DNA of 64,000 bases, from assembly GCA_016722045.1 (NCBI GenBank), contig JADKGY010000006.1, positions 310,001-374,000 of the forward strand. Reading direction: 5' to 3'. The notes under the pieces were generated by a model, which did not search any database, had not been told where the DNA came from, and saw only the letters and a program-made list of their open reading frames with translations. The stretch comes from Candidatus Opimibacter skivensis. GTDB lineage: Bacteria; Bacteroidota; Bacteroidia; Chitinophagales; Saprospiraceae. Position numbers and translations under genes: made by a program. Every line of letters starts with the position of its first letter. Within the stretch, counting starts at the first letter, position 1. Shown in pieces: positions 42,812 to 51,604 of the stretch.

Positions 42812-44296
42812 TCAATGTACATCAAAGAATAGTTTTACATCAGCTTCATCTCCGCCAATTGCTGTGGCAGCTAGGTGATACTGATCACCATTCAATGTCT
42901 GCTCCTGGATAGGATATGGAAGACGTGTAGGTACGCCACTTCTTGCTTCAGGAGGAGCTGTCAACTCAGGATAATCAAGGCGACGCCAGGTACCCCATGC
43001 TTCAAAACCTCTGTTGTATAAAGCGATCCAGGCCTGTGTGCCGATCTTTTCCTGCCATGTACCCGCTGCTGTTGCATATGCAACATCCGGGTTTGCGAGA
43101 TAAGCATCTGCATCAGCTTGAGAACCACCCCACTCTTCTATGGAAGAAGTGATACCCTCATTATAATGCTCTTCAGCAGTACCGGATACGTTATATCCTC
43201 TGGCTGCAGCTTCAGCAAGTAAAAAATGAACTTCTGCAGCACTCATGATTGTACCAGGATAAGTAGGCTCAAGAAGTGCAAAATTTCCAGGATCAGTCCC
43301 GTAACTCACATTTGAGAATTGGCTGAAAATACTATTCTCACCATATGTTCCGCCTAAATATTCTTCAACTGCAGGAGTGGTATCAATATCCACATTGTTA
43401 TGCTGGAAGAAAAATTGTCTTCTTGGATCATTGAGCGCATTCAGTTTGTCAACAAAAGTGTTGGCACCGATGAAGTCCTGACGACCTGAAGCTACGAGAT
43501 CAACATAAAGTGGATTCGTATTAGGTGTAGAAGAAAGATAATGAACAGCTGCATTGTCAGCATTTGAACCGATAGCATTTGCTGCTGCAGACTCAACAGT
43601 TGATTTAGCAAGAGCTGCCTCAGAAGCGACATCAGCAATGGTCATACCCATCCTCAGTTTAAGCGAATTGGCAAAAGCGATCCATTTTTGTGTGTCACCA
43701 CCATAGATGTTATCCGCACTGGCATTAAAGCTTCCGAAACCGCCATCCAATGTTCCAATGGCTGTATTAAGGCGGGCGATAAGATCCTTGTATACTGTCA
43801 ATCCATCATCATATTTCGGAGTCAGGATATCAATATTCAAAGCTTCTGAATATGGAATGTTACCAAATGATTCAACAAGGACAGAATACGTATAGACTTC
43901 CATGACCTCTATGATCGCGAGTCTGTTATTCTTAGCCTTGATTTGCTCATCAGCAACAGCTTCATCAGTAGCTATGATCTTTGCAGATTCCTTGAAATTA
44001 GCTAAGGTTCTCCTGTAAAGCTCATCCCAGTGCTGGAAAGGGATAGCTCGTGTAGCGAAGTCATAATTAGCCTCATCTGTGTAGGTAGTCTCTGTCCATT
44101 GTTGAACGATCAATCTGAAAATATTGAAATTCACGTTGGTACTGACCATCTGGTCGACGAGGTTCTTTTGTGCAGAAGTAAAGAGTGTTTCCCCTGGTAC
44201 TGCAAAGGGGTTCTTTTTATCGATATTTAGATCTGTGAGGTCATTACAAGCCACAAATGCCAGAATGAGCCCAAGAAGTAAGAATTTATTTTTCAT
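42812..44296 (-). CDS. SusD/RagB-like outer-membrane nutrient-binding lipoprotein (SusD-like_2)
   Basis: A 494-residue lipoprotein from ATG 44296 (MKNKFLLLGLILAFVACND, lipid Cys17). The frame opens five codons earlier, but 44296 is one base past the stop of the frame-restored susC and is the better start. The helical SusD-like_2 fold shows in 'NINTEDIVQQWTETTYTDEANYDF'-type segments, in 'WKIFANSLKLRMGMTIADV'-like and 'LLAEAAARGYNVSGTAEEHYNEGI' TPR helices. SusD is the lid of the SusC channel that brings in oligosaccharides or peptides. No glycosidase accompanies this pair, so a peptide or small-molecule ligand is just as likely. Confidence 0.87.
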   Translation of the reverse strand: MKNKFLLLGLILAFVACNDLTDLNIDKKNPFAVPGETLFTSAQKNLVDQMVSTNVNFNIFRLIVQQWTETTYTDEANYDFATRAIPFQHWDELYRRTLANFKESAKIIATDEAVADEQIKAKNNRLAIIEVMEVYTYSVLVESFGNIPYSEALNIDILTPKYDDGLTVYKDLIARLNTAIGTLDGGFGSFNASADNIYGGDTQKWIAFANSLKLRMGMTIADVASEAALAKSTVESAAANAIGSNADNAAVHYLSSTPNTNPLYVDLVASGRQDFIGANTFVDKLNALNDPRRQFFFQHNNVDIDTTPAVEEYLGGTYGENSIFSQFSNVSYGTDPGNFALLEPTYPGTIMSAAEVHFLLAEAAARGYNVSGTAEEHYNEGITSSIEEWGGSQADADAYLANPDVAYATAAGTWQEKIGTQAWIALYNRGFEAWGTWRRLDYPELTAPPEARSGVPTRLPYPIQEQTLNGDQYHLAATAIGGDEADVKLFFDVH

Positions 44297-44415
44297 ATTA
44301 GAATCTGACATTTAAATTGAAAGAAAAGTCTTTGGTGGACGGCAGTGAGCTGATAGAATAACCCTGAAGATTACCAGCACCCAATCCTGATTCAGGATCA
44401 GCATGAGGTAAGTTC

Positions 44416-47400
44416 TTACTGATGATCCAAAGGTTTGTTACCTACAAAGCTCAGAGAAATGTCTTCGAACATTGTCTTTGTCAACCATTTCTTAGGGAAT
44501 GAATATGAAAGCGATACTTCTCTTAGTTTGACATAGCTCGCATCATATATGAATTCACTTTGTGGGTGATAAGCATAACCTGTTGCCAGATAATTGTTAC
44601 CATTTACTCTCTTTGTGTTTGGTTGTCCATCTGCAGTGACACCCTGATTGATAATACCACCAGAAGTAGCATCAGCAGTCAATGGGTCTCTCACTGGATT
44701 GCCAAGATCGTTCAGCCCAACAGATTCTTCATAAAGACCTGTAGCCAAACCATAATATAAATCAAGGGAGAAGATATCACCGCCATGTTGAATATCAACA
44801 AGGAAGCTTAAAGCCCAGTTTTTGTAAGAAAGTTTGTTCATAACACCGCCTGTCCAATCAGGATTAGGATCGCCGATGACGTTGTCAGAATTTGATGTAC
44901 TTACATTTCTACCTGAGGCACTGATAAGTCTTTGTGTATCATCAGTTGGGTCATTTGGAGTACCGTTGTCATATAATTTATATGTCTTACCAAAAATGAC
45001 ACCATATGGTTGGCCAACTTTAGCATTCAACGTTACACCACCTTGTAAAGAACCAAGTTGAAGATTAGTAAGGCCTTCTGTGAGTTCAAGTACTTTGTTG
45101 CGGTTTTGTGTCCAGTTGAATAAAATGTTCCAGTTAAAATTAGTAGTGCGGACTGGTACAACATCAACAGTAAGTTCAATACCCTTATTTTCGATATTCC
45201 CTGCATTGATGACCTTGTAATAATAACCAGTAGCAGAAGAAGTACGAATAGGCAAAATCTGATTAATAGAATTTGTCTTGTAATAAGCAGCTTCAAAACC
45301 CAGACGGCTGTTAAGGAATCTCATTTCTAAACCGATTTCGTAGCTGTTAGTACGTTCTGGCTGTAATTCAGAATTCTTCTTGGTATTAGGTAAAGAAGAA
45401 CTTGCACCTCCGAATGCGGAATTAACAGCATAACTGTCATTTATCTGGTTGAAGGTTGCGCTGTTACCTACTTCAGCATAATTGGCGCTAAGTTTTCCAA
45501 AGCTCAACCAATCGGCTTCGATAAATTTGTCAAATACAAAACTTAAAGAAACAGCAGGATAGTAGTAGACGTTATTTCCTTTTGGTAAGGTAGAAGACTC
45601 ATCTCTTCTGATAGAGCCATCCAGGTAAAGGAAGTTATCATAACCCAGGGAAGCCTGAGCAAATAAACCGTTAACTCCGGTATGTTCATCCCTTTCGATT
45701 GGATTAGGAAGAGTAGACACAGTATTCTGAAGAGCGTAAAGTCTTGGAACGACTAAACCACCATTGGTAGCTGCAAAAATCGAATTGAACTGAGTTCTGC
45801 GAAGGCTTGATCCAAGAAGTCCGGAAAGGTTGAATTTCTCCCCGAGATCTGTATGGAAGTTGAGGAATAAATCATAGTTGTTCTCGACAGAGGTGAGGTT
45901 TTTGCGTGAGTACCCGCTACCTACATCGATACGGCCTATACTTCCGTCTACACGGTCGGTTCCGATACCAAAACGATTTGGTACGCTACCGATAGCTCTT
46001 CTGTCTTCCTGTAATTCATCATATGTATCAATAGATGCGCGACCGAAAACATCGAGCCAGTCAAATAACTTATAATTAATGGTAGCATATCCTAAGAAAC
46101 GATTTCTGTTATCGCTTTCGTAGTTTTCATATGCCTGCCAGTATGGATTGTCCCAATAAATAGGAACATTGTTAAATGGACCTGCATAATTCCAGGTTAC
46201 ATTTCTCTTTGTATCCAGGTAAGCTTTTTCAAGTTGTTTAACGTCAACATTCACCTGCCACCACTGGCGGAAGCTACTTGCTGCACCGTTTGAATAACCT
46301 GTTCCGTTACGGCCTAAACCATCCGTACGGATATAGTTTCCAAATCCGGAAACTGTAAGTCTGTCTGTAACTTTCAAATTCGTTTTTGCAGAAAAATTGT
46401 TACGTTTCAGTGAGCTGTTTGGCAGCATGCCATCGAGATCATAATTTGTATAGGCAAGTCTGAAATCACCAGCATCGTATGATTTGTCAAATGCGATTGT
46501 ATTGGTCAATGTGACCGGTGATTTGAAATACGTTGTAGGATCATTTGCACCGGCTACCCAAGGGGTAGCAGTTTTGTAATTAGGAGATGCAGGATCAAAA
46601 GCATCCCACTGATAGATGAGAAGATTTGGATCGAACTTCGCACCATAAGATGCATCTTCAGTCAAAGGTGTAACCTTGTCATCAATACCGTCACCATTGA
46701 CATCATACAGTAAAAATCGGTCAGGAGTATCGTAATAGTCTCCATAACCTGCACCGTACTGATGCTGGTATTTTGTAAATGTGCTTTTATCAATCTTTCC
46801 AAAAGAAACATTGGAGCTTAATGTCACACCAATACCTTTTCCGGTTTTAGCACCATTTTTGGTCGTGATCATGACCACACCATTGGCAGCACGTGAACCA
46901 TAAAGAGCTGTTGCGGCAGCACCTTTAAGTACGTTGATAGAGGCAATGTCTGCAGAGTTGATATCTGAAGCAGCATTTCCAAAGTCATAATCCTGACCTG
47001 CCTGTTCTTGTGCGCGTGAGTTGGTAACCCTGTTACTTACAGGAACGCCATCAATAACAAAAAGGGCCTGATTATTCCCTTGCAGTGAGTGAACGCCACG
47101 GATAAGGACGTTTGTAGAACCGCCCACGTTGGTAGTGCGTCGGATCTGAACACCCGAAACACGACCCGATAGAGCATTCACGAAATTGTCACTTTTTACA
47201 GTGTTAATTTCGTCGCCGTTCACTTCTTGTGTGGAATACCCAAGGGATTTTTTCTCCCTTGTGACCCCGAGTGCGGTGACTACCGCTTCTGAAAGCAATA
47301 AGCCCTCAGAAAGGGTAACATTTAGTGTACCGGAGTTACTGACAGTAAGCTCCTGGGTTGTATAACCCGTGTAACTAACAACCAGCATATCGGAACCCGC

Positions 47401-47586
47401 AGGTACCGCGATGCTGTAATTCCCATTAAAGTCAGACACGGTACCGACCGATGTCCCTTTAACCTGAATGTTTGCTCCGATCAGAGGCTGGCCTTTATCA
47501 TCTGTCACCGTACCGGAAACAGATCTCTGGGCCGAGATCTCCAATGTCATGAGCAATAAGGAAAAGAATAGTAAGAACTTCCTCAT
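44416..47586 (-). CDS. SusC/RagA-family TonB-dependent receptor (frameshift at the last strand)
   Basis: A 1,056-codon frame: signal peptide (to 'EISAQ'), a carboxypeptidase-D-like domain ('SVSGTVTDDKGQPLIGANIQVKG'), TonB plug ('LGVTREKKSLGYSTQEVNG', 'VLIRGVHSLQGNNQALFVIDG'), and a 22-strand barrel. It ends in 'SFVGNKPLDHQ'. In the frame one base over the sequence continues 'NLWIISKNLPHADPESGLGAGN' to 'FSFNLNVRF' and a stop at 44298-44300, exactly the expected barrel end with terminal Phe. One extra T in the run at 44434-44436 (plus strand) explains it. The restored stop couples it to susD with a one-base gap. Together they form the outer-membrane uptake complex. Confidence 0.9.
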   Translation of the reverse strand: MRKFLLFFSLLLMTLEISAQRSVSGTVTDDKGQPLIGANIQVKGTSVGTVSDFNGNYSIAVPAGSDMLVVSYTGYTTQELTVSNSGTLNVTLSEGLLLSEAVVTALGVTREKKSLGYSTQEVNGDEINTVKSDNFVNALSGRVSGVQIRRTTNVGGSTNVLIRGVHSLQGNNQALFVIDGVPVSNRVTNSRAQEQAGQDYDFGNAASDINSADIASINVLKGAAATALYGSRAANGVVMITTKNGAKTGKGIGVTLSSNVSFGKIDKSTFTKYQHQYGAGYGDYYDTPDRFLLYDVNGDGIDDKVTPLTEDASYGAKFDPNLLIYQWDAFDPASPNYKTATPWVAGANDPTTYFKSPVTLTNTIAFDKSYDAGDFRLAYTNYDLDGMLPNSSLKRNNFSAKTNLKVTDRLTVSGFGNYIRTDGLGRNGTGYSNGAASSFRQWWQVNVDVKQLEKAYLDTKRNVTWNYAGPFNNVPIYWDNPYWQAYENYESDNRNRFLGYATINYKLFDWLDVFGRASIDTYDELQEDRRAIGSVPNRFGIGTDRVDGSIGRIDVGSGYSRKNLTSVENNYDLFLNFHTDLGEKFNLSGLLGSSLRRTQFNSIFAATNGGLVVPRLYALQNTVSTLPNPIERDEHTGVNGLFAQASLGYDNFLYLDGSIRRDESSTLPKGNNVYYYPAVSLSFVFDKFIEADWLSFGKLSANYAEVGNSATFNQINDSYAVNSAFGGASSSLPNTKKNSELQPERTNSYEIGLEMRFLNSRLGFEAAYYKTNSINQILPIRTSSATGYYYKVINAGNIENKGIELTVDVVPVRTTNFNWNILFNWTQNRNKVLELTEGLTNLQLGSLQGGVTLNAKVGQPYGVIFGKTYKLYDNGTPNDPTDDTQRLISASGRNVSTSNSDNVIGDPNPDWTGGVMNKLSYKNWALSFLVDIQHGGDIFSLDLYYGLATGLYEESVGLNDLGNPVRDPLTADATSGGIINQGVTADGQPNTKRVNGNNYLATGYAYHPQSEFIYDASYVKLREVSLSYSFPKKWLTKTMFEDISLSFVGNKPLDHQ

Positions 47587-47985
47587 AACGATTTGGTTTT
47601 GAATTAATTAAATGTATTATTCGATGCAAGTTCGACTTGAATTATCTTCAAGTTAACAATTACTTAACGTGCTCAAGATAGAAAACGCTGACATTATTTC
47701 AGGATATTCTTCCACTATTTTATTCTTGCCCAAAAGAGAACATTTTATTTTTTGTATAAAATTGATATTCAGTATGATATACAATAATAAGAGATTGTAT
47801 GTTTTGTACGTTAGGACAGTGTGATTTACACTATTTAGGCAAGCTTTTGATAAGATCTCCATACGGCTACCGGATGGTTCCAGGTTAAATCTGGTGTCAG
47901 AATTCCGGACTTTAAAGCTGTCCTTTAAAATCCGCATTCCCATCAATACTCCGAATTCTTCACTCTATGCGCTATGCACTTTGCT
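47587..47985. other. upstream region of susCD and 3' repeat of the LytTR gene
   Basis: 400 bp without a gene. The first part must contain the susC promoter, but I see no exact TTTG/TAnnTTTG pair. At 47960-47988 there are two to three copies of ctctatgc/gctatgc. On the minus strand the TAG stop of the response regulator lies in the first gcatagagc unit, so this array too begins at a stop codon. Confidence 0.45.
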
Positions 47986-48729
47986 CTATGCTTTTTTCAA
48001 CTGTTGCATCACGATTTCTTTCCGGCGCCTGCTGATTTCGATTTTGCTTTTATCTCTCATTTCAATATAGCCGTCAAACAGCACAGAATCGACAAATTCT
48101 TTATTCACCAGATGAGATCGGTGGACCCTGATAAACCCATGCTGGGTCAGAATTTCTTCAAAATCTTTAAGTGTCCTCGAGGCAAGCAGTGGCTTGTCGT
48201 CATCAAAAAACAAACGGGTGTAATTGCCATCGCCCTCAAGTCTGATAATATTTTTGATGGGATAAAAAAATGTTCCTTTTGTCGTGGTGATCGCAATTTT
48301 AAAATCAGCGTGTTCTGCGGAAAGATTGAATTTCAGATTTTCAAATAATTTTTGTCGTTCCTCTTCACTTGCTTTTTTTTCAAAAAATCGTTGAATAGCA
48401 GCCTTTAATTCGTCAGCATCTATTGGCTTCAGGAGAAAATCAAGGGCACTAAAGCGAATGGCCTCAATTGCGTATTCATTAAATGCTGTTGTAAATATCA
48501 CTTCGAAACTAAAGCGATTGACTTTCTTCAACACATCAAATCCATTTAGTCCCGGCATCTGAACATCAAGGAAGAGAAGATGAGGATTGAATGACTGGAG
48601 TAATTCAACGCCTTTATACGGTTCACGTGTAGACTGGAGCTCACTGATCTCAGGGACATACCGCTGTATCATGTAGGTCAACGTCTCTATGGCAGATGGT
48701 TCGTCATCTATGATAAGCGCCCTGATCAT
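47986..48729 (-). CDS. LytTR-family response regulator
   Basis: A 247-residue regulator starting at ATG 48729 (MIRALIIDDEPSAIETL; the frame opens nine codons earlier). The receiver domain has the acidic pocket 'IDDE' and phosphoacceptor Asp in 'LLFLDVQMPGLNGFDVL', with 'FTTAFNEYAIEAIRFSALDFLLKP'. A LytTR DNA-binding domain follows ('IIRLEGDGNYTRLFF', 'GFIRVHRSHLVNKEFV'). It is 44 bp downstream of its likely kinase. The neighbouring susCD operon on the same strand is the most obvious target, but no direct-repeat LytTR site was identified. Confidence 0.92.
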   Translation of the reverse strand: MIRALIIDDEPSAIETLTYMIQRYVPEISELQSTREPYKGVELLQSFNPHLLFLDVQMPGLNGFDVLKKVNRFSFEVIFTTAFNEYAIEAIRFSALDFLLKPIDADELKAAIQRFFEKKASEEERQKLFENLKFNLSAEHADFKIAITTTKGTFFYPIKNIIRLEGDGNYTRLFFDDDKPLLASRTLKDFEEILTQHGFIRVHRSHLVNKEFVDSVLFDGYIEMRDKSKIEISRRRKEIVMQQLKKA

Positions 48730-48773
48730 GACCTGAAAGTAATAAAGAAAAAACAAAACGCAGGCAGGGCGAA

Positions 48774-50714
48774 TTAATCTGATACAGGTATGATGAGCTC
48801 CACTACTGTACCCAGTGCGATATGATTTGTATCTACTTTATCCCGGATGGCCACTGAAAATTCCCTTCCGTATTTTCGTTCAAGGATAGCCAGACGATTA
48901 TACACAAGGGAAAGGCCTTTGGACTTATTGATGGTTGAATCTTTAAGCTTTTCGGCTTTATTTTTTCCGGCTGCTGCTCTTCCGACTCCATTATCCTCAA
49001 CAATGCATCTCAGCACATCATGCGTGGGCATAAAAAACCTGATGCTCAGTTTTTTTAATCCCTCTTTAGGTACGAGGCCATGCCAGATTGCATTTTCAGC
49101 AAAAGGCTGCAACATCATCGGCGGTATTTGTATTTCTTCCGGATCAATATCGTCATCCACACCAATTGAAAACGTAAAATCATCTGTCAATCTCAATTGT
49201 TCCAGTTCAAGGTACAATTGGAGCATATTGATTTCTTTGTCGAGGGTTATGAAATTTTCATCACAATAGGATAAAATCATCCGTTGCAGTTTTGAAAATT
49301 TCGAGAGGTAACTATTTGCCTCATCGACATTACCGGTCATAATATACTTCTGAATCGAATTGAGGGCATTAAAAATGAAATGGGGATTCATTTGTGCTCG
49401 CAATGCAGTCAATTGCTGATTAGTAAGTTCCTGGTTTACTTCCGCGAGCAATCGTTCGCTTTCACGAGAAGCCTTTTCAATCGATAATTTATCCTCAAGA
49501 GCCTTTACATTTTCTTTTTGCAACAGGATATTCTCTTGATTTATTTGAAAATACCGAAGACCGAGACCCAAAGCAAAACAAATGCTCTCTGCAAGAACAC
49601 CTATCATGTACCAGCTCCCATTATCAAACTGACTAAAAAGCGTATGATTAAAAACACCGCGGATATTGAGGTAAACCATGATCACACCGAAAAATACCAG
49701 CAAGAGACTCCCGGTGATCACATATGATTTGACAGCTGATTGTATCCTGAATATCAGAAAATAAAACACAACCATCTGCAAAGGAAATACTCCAATTCGG
49801 ATGCCTTTCATCATAGAATCAATCAAAACATTATGACTATCTATGGTATAGAAACAAAAAATTGATAGCGCATACAGGAAGAAAAAAATACTGATACCAT
49901 TGAGTATCCGATAAGCCTTCAGATGATTCGCCTTAATGCCAAGCCAGTAAATAATAAATTGAACATAAATAGCCTGACCTGTAAAGGCAAGAAACTCATT
50001 GAAATATTCATCCCAGTACGCATGGTAAATCAGAAAGTGTCCTAGTTTGGTATAGACATCAATCTGGATAAATCCATATAATGCCTGAATAAATAAAAAG
50101 AGTGAATACAGGCCAAATAAGGTATACCTGCTTTTCAGATAGAGAAAGAAGAAAAAGAAAAAGCCGAATGCGATCGAACCCAGAAAAATATAACCAACAA
50201 TAAAATTGGTCTCTTCAAACGCGACTGCTTTCGCAAGCTCCCGGTGGTAAAAATCATAGGTGATCAGCCACACTTCTTTGGAAGCCGGTCTGTACGACGG
50301 ACCTTTGTATCGGATATCGCATCTGTACGTCGTACCGGAATCGAACCTGATAGCATGAGCTGGAAAATAGAGCGATTCATAATGAATTTTTCCGTAGAAA
50401 TCTCGTCCGCTGGTTTTCTCAAAAGTATCATGGCCACTGCCGAAAGGAATGGCCGTAAATCGGAACCATTCATTTCCGCCCTCGTAGTAATAAAGAGTAG
50501 TATCGCTGCCCGTATCATTGATTAAATCAAATGAAATGCGGATCGAATCGTGCAATGCATCAGCTGGTGAGGTAAGGTATTTTTCATCAAATAAGTGGAG
50601 TTCTCCTGCATGAAATATTTCGGATGTTCTGATTTCAGGTATGGCAGACTGGGTTCTTATACTCCAGGGCAGAAGAAATAGAAAAAATAATATTGAAGTG
50701 TTATATACCCGCAT
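48774..50714 (-). CDS. LytS-like sensor histidine kinase with 7TM-DISM region
   Basis: A 646-residue kinase. A signal peptide and a periplasmic 7TMR-DISMED2-type beta domain (to about 185) are followed by seven or eight membrane helices (190-400), a coiled coil ('LLQKENVKALEDKLSIEKASRESERLLAEV') and a His_kinase domain with 'QMNPHFIFNALNSIQKYIM' (phosphoacceptor His in NPHF) and the ATP-binding 'MMLQPFAENAIWHGLVPK' and 'VEDNGVGR'. Such kinases pair with LytTR regulators, as here. The sensed ligand is unknown; DISM domains often bind carbohydrate. Confidence 0.92.
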   Translation of the reverse strand: MRVYNTSILFFLFLLPWSIRTQSAIPEIRTSEIFHAGELHLFDEKYLTSPADALHDSIRISFDLINDTGSDTTLYYYEGGNEWFRFTAIPFGSGHDTFEKTSGRDFYGKIHYESLYFPAHAIRFDSGTTYRCDIRYKGPSYRPASKEVWLITYDFYHRELAKAVAFEETNFIVGYIFLGSIAFGFFFFFFLYLKSRYTLFGLYSLFLFIQALYGFIQIDVYTKLGHFLIYHAYWDEYFNEFLAFTGQAIYVQFIIYWLGIKANHLKAYRILNGISIFFFLYALSIFCFYTIDSHNVLIDSMMKGIRIGVFPLQMVVFYFLIFRIQSAVKSYVITGSLLLVFFGVIMVYLNIRGVFNHTLFSQFDNGSWYMIGVLAESICFALGLGLRYFQINQENILLQKENVKALEDKLSIEKASRESERLLAEVNQELTNQQLTALRAQMNPHFIFNALNSIQKYIMTGNVDEANSYLSKFSKLQRMILSYCDENFITLDKEINMLQLYLELEQLRLTDDFTFSIGVDDDIDPEEIQIPPMMLQPFAENAIWHGLVPKEGLKKLSIRFFMPTHDVLRCIVEDNGVGRAAAGKNKAEKLKDSTINKSKGLSLVYNRLAILERKYGREFSVAIRDKVDTNHIALGTVVELIIPVSD

Positions 50715-50882
50715 GATTTACCTTGAAGTCAATATTTCACATACCCGAATGATTAGTTAATGAAACTGAATAGCCATATTAATGCCAATATGGATATTTG
50801 GCTTCATATCCTACATAGGTACGTCCGGAAATCGTGTTAAAAAAGGATGGGTGGGTGAATGGATTCTCCCGTTTATTTAGTG

Positions 50883-51074
50883 GGGAGTGAGAGGAGTGAG
50901 AAAAGTGTGCTACAGCCCTCTCCAAGCGCAAATCAGCAACCGAGGAGTGTGCTTCGACCAGCTAAACTCAACCTTGGTCTACAGCTCAGCAACCGAGGAG
51001 TGAGAGGAATAATAGTGGCTTGTCAAAACCTGGTATAAAATCCTGCAGAATTAATTTATTGAGAGTAGGGACAG
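50883..51074. repeat. mixed repeats: gtgagag array, tcagcaaccgaggagtg direct repeat, dispersed motif copies
   Basis: 50883-50905 and 51000-51010 hold gtgagagga units. Between them the 17-bp phrase tcagcaaccgaggagtg is repeated directly (50933-50949 and 50986-51002). The segment matches, in reverse, the dispersed repeat at 11342-11390. atagtggcttg at 51012-51022 matches copies at 2119-2134 and 54225-54240. At 51048-51074 lies the first degenerate copy of the arm of the palindrome below. No gene lies between 50715 and 51582. Confidence 0.65.
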
Positions 51075-51083
51075 ATTTCTGAA

Positions 51084-51145
51084 GAATTAATTTTTTAAGA
51101 GTACGGACAGGTCGCGACCTGTCCGTACTCTTAAAAAATTAATTC
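51084..51145. repeat. perfect 62-bp palindrome (31-bp arms) with degenerate neighbours
   Basis: The two 31-bp arms (51084-51114 and 51115-51145) are exact reverse complements with no loop; the centre is gacaggtcgcgacctgtc. Degenerate copies of one arm lie at 51048-51074 (same strand) and 51191-51217 (opposite strand), so the region looks like nested copies of a small palindromic element. The gggacaggt core recurs in the terminator at 26997-27037. No transposase is nearby. Confidence 0.85.
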
Positions 51146-51604
51146 GCTGGTGATTTCACAGTACTTTCTAAATATAAATTCGTTGATGGCCTGTCTGTAT
51201 TCTTAAAAAATTAATTTACTTCCATTTTACATTTGAAGGTTTCAACAGAGCATCAGAACAAGCTTTTTCAATTCTATGTTAAATTAACAAACTGAATATT
51301 AGAGCTTCATGGCTAATTGAATAAAGTGAAACTTTCGAGGCAATTTAATTTCACTTGAAAACTTTAACACAAACTCTATAATTTTTATGATAATTTTTTT
51401 GAATAATCGGGCATTGAATCGTTTTTTATCTTTATATTAGCATTCATAATTATTATTCCACGTGAGTAAATTAATATTGCAAACCCCTTTGAAGTATTGT
51501 TTGTCTCCCTTTTTATTTCATGGCTAATTCTATTCTTGCAGCACCCATAAAATCATTTTTTCACTTTCTAAATTTTTTACTTATGTCACATTTTATCAAA
51601 TTTT

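Noticed and set aside
50715..51582. Remnant of an insertion sequence around the big palindrome
   Set aside because: No transposase fragment in any frame and no target-site duplication that I can define.
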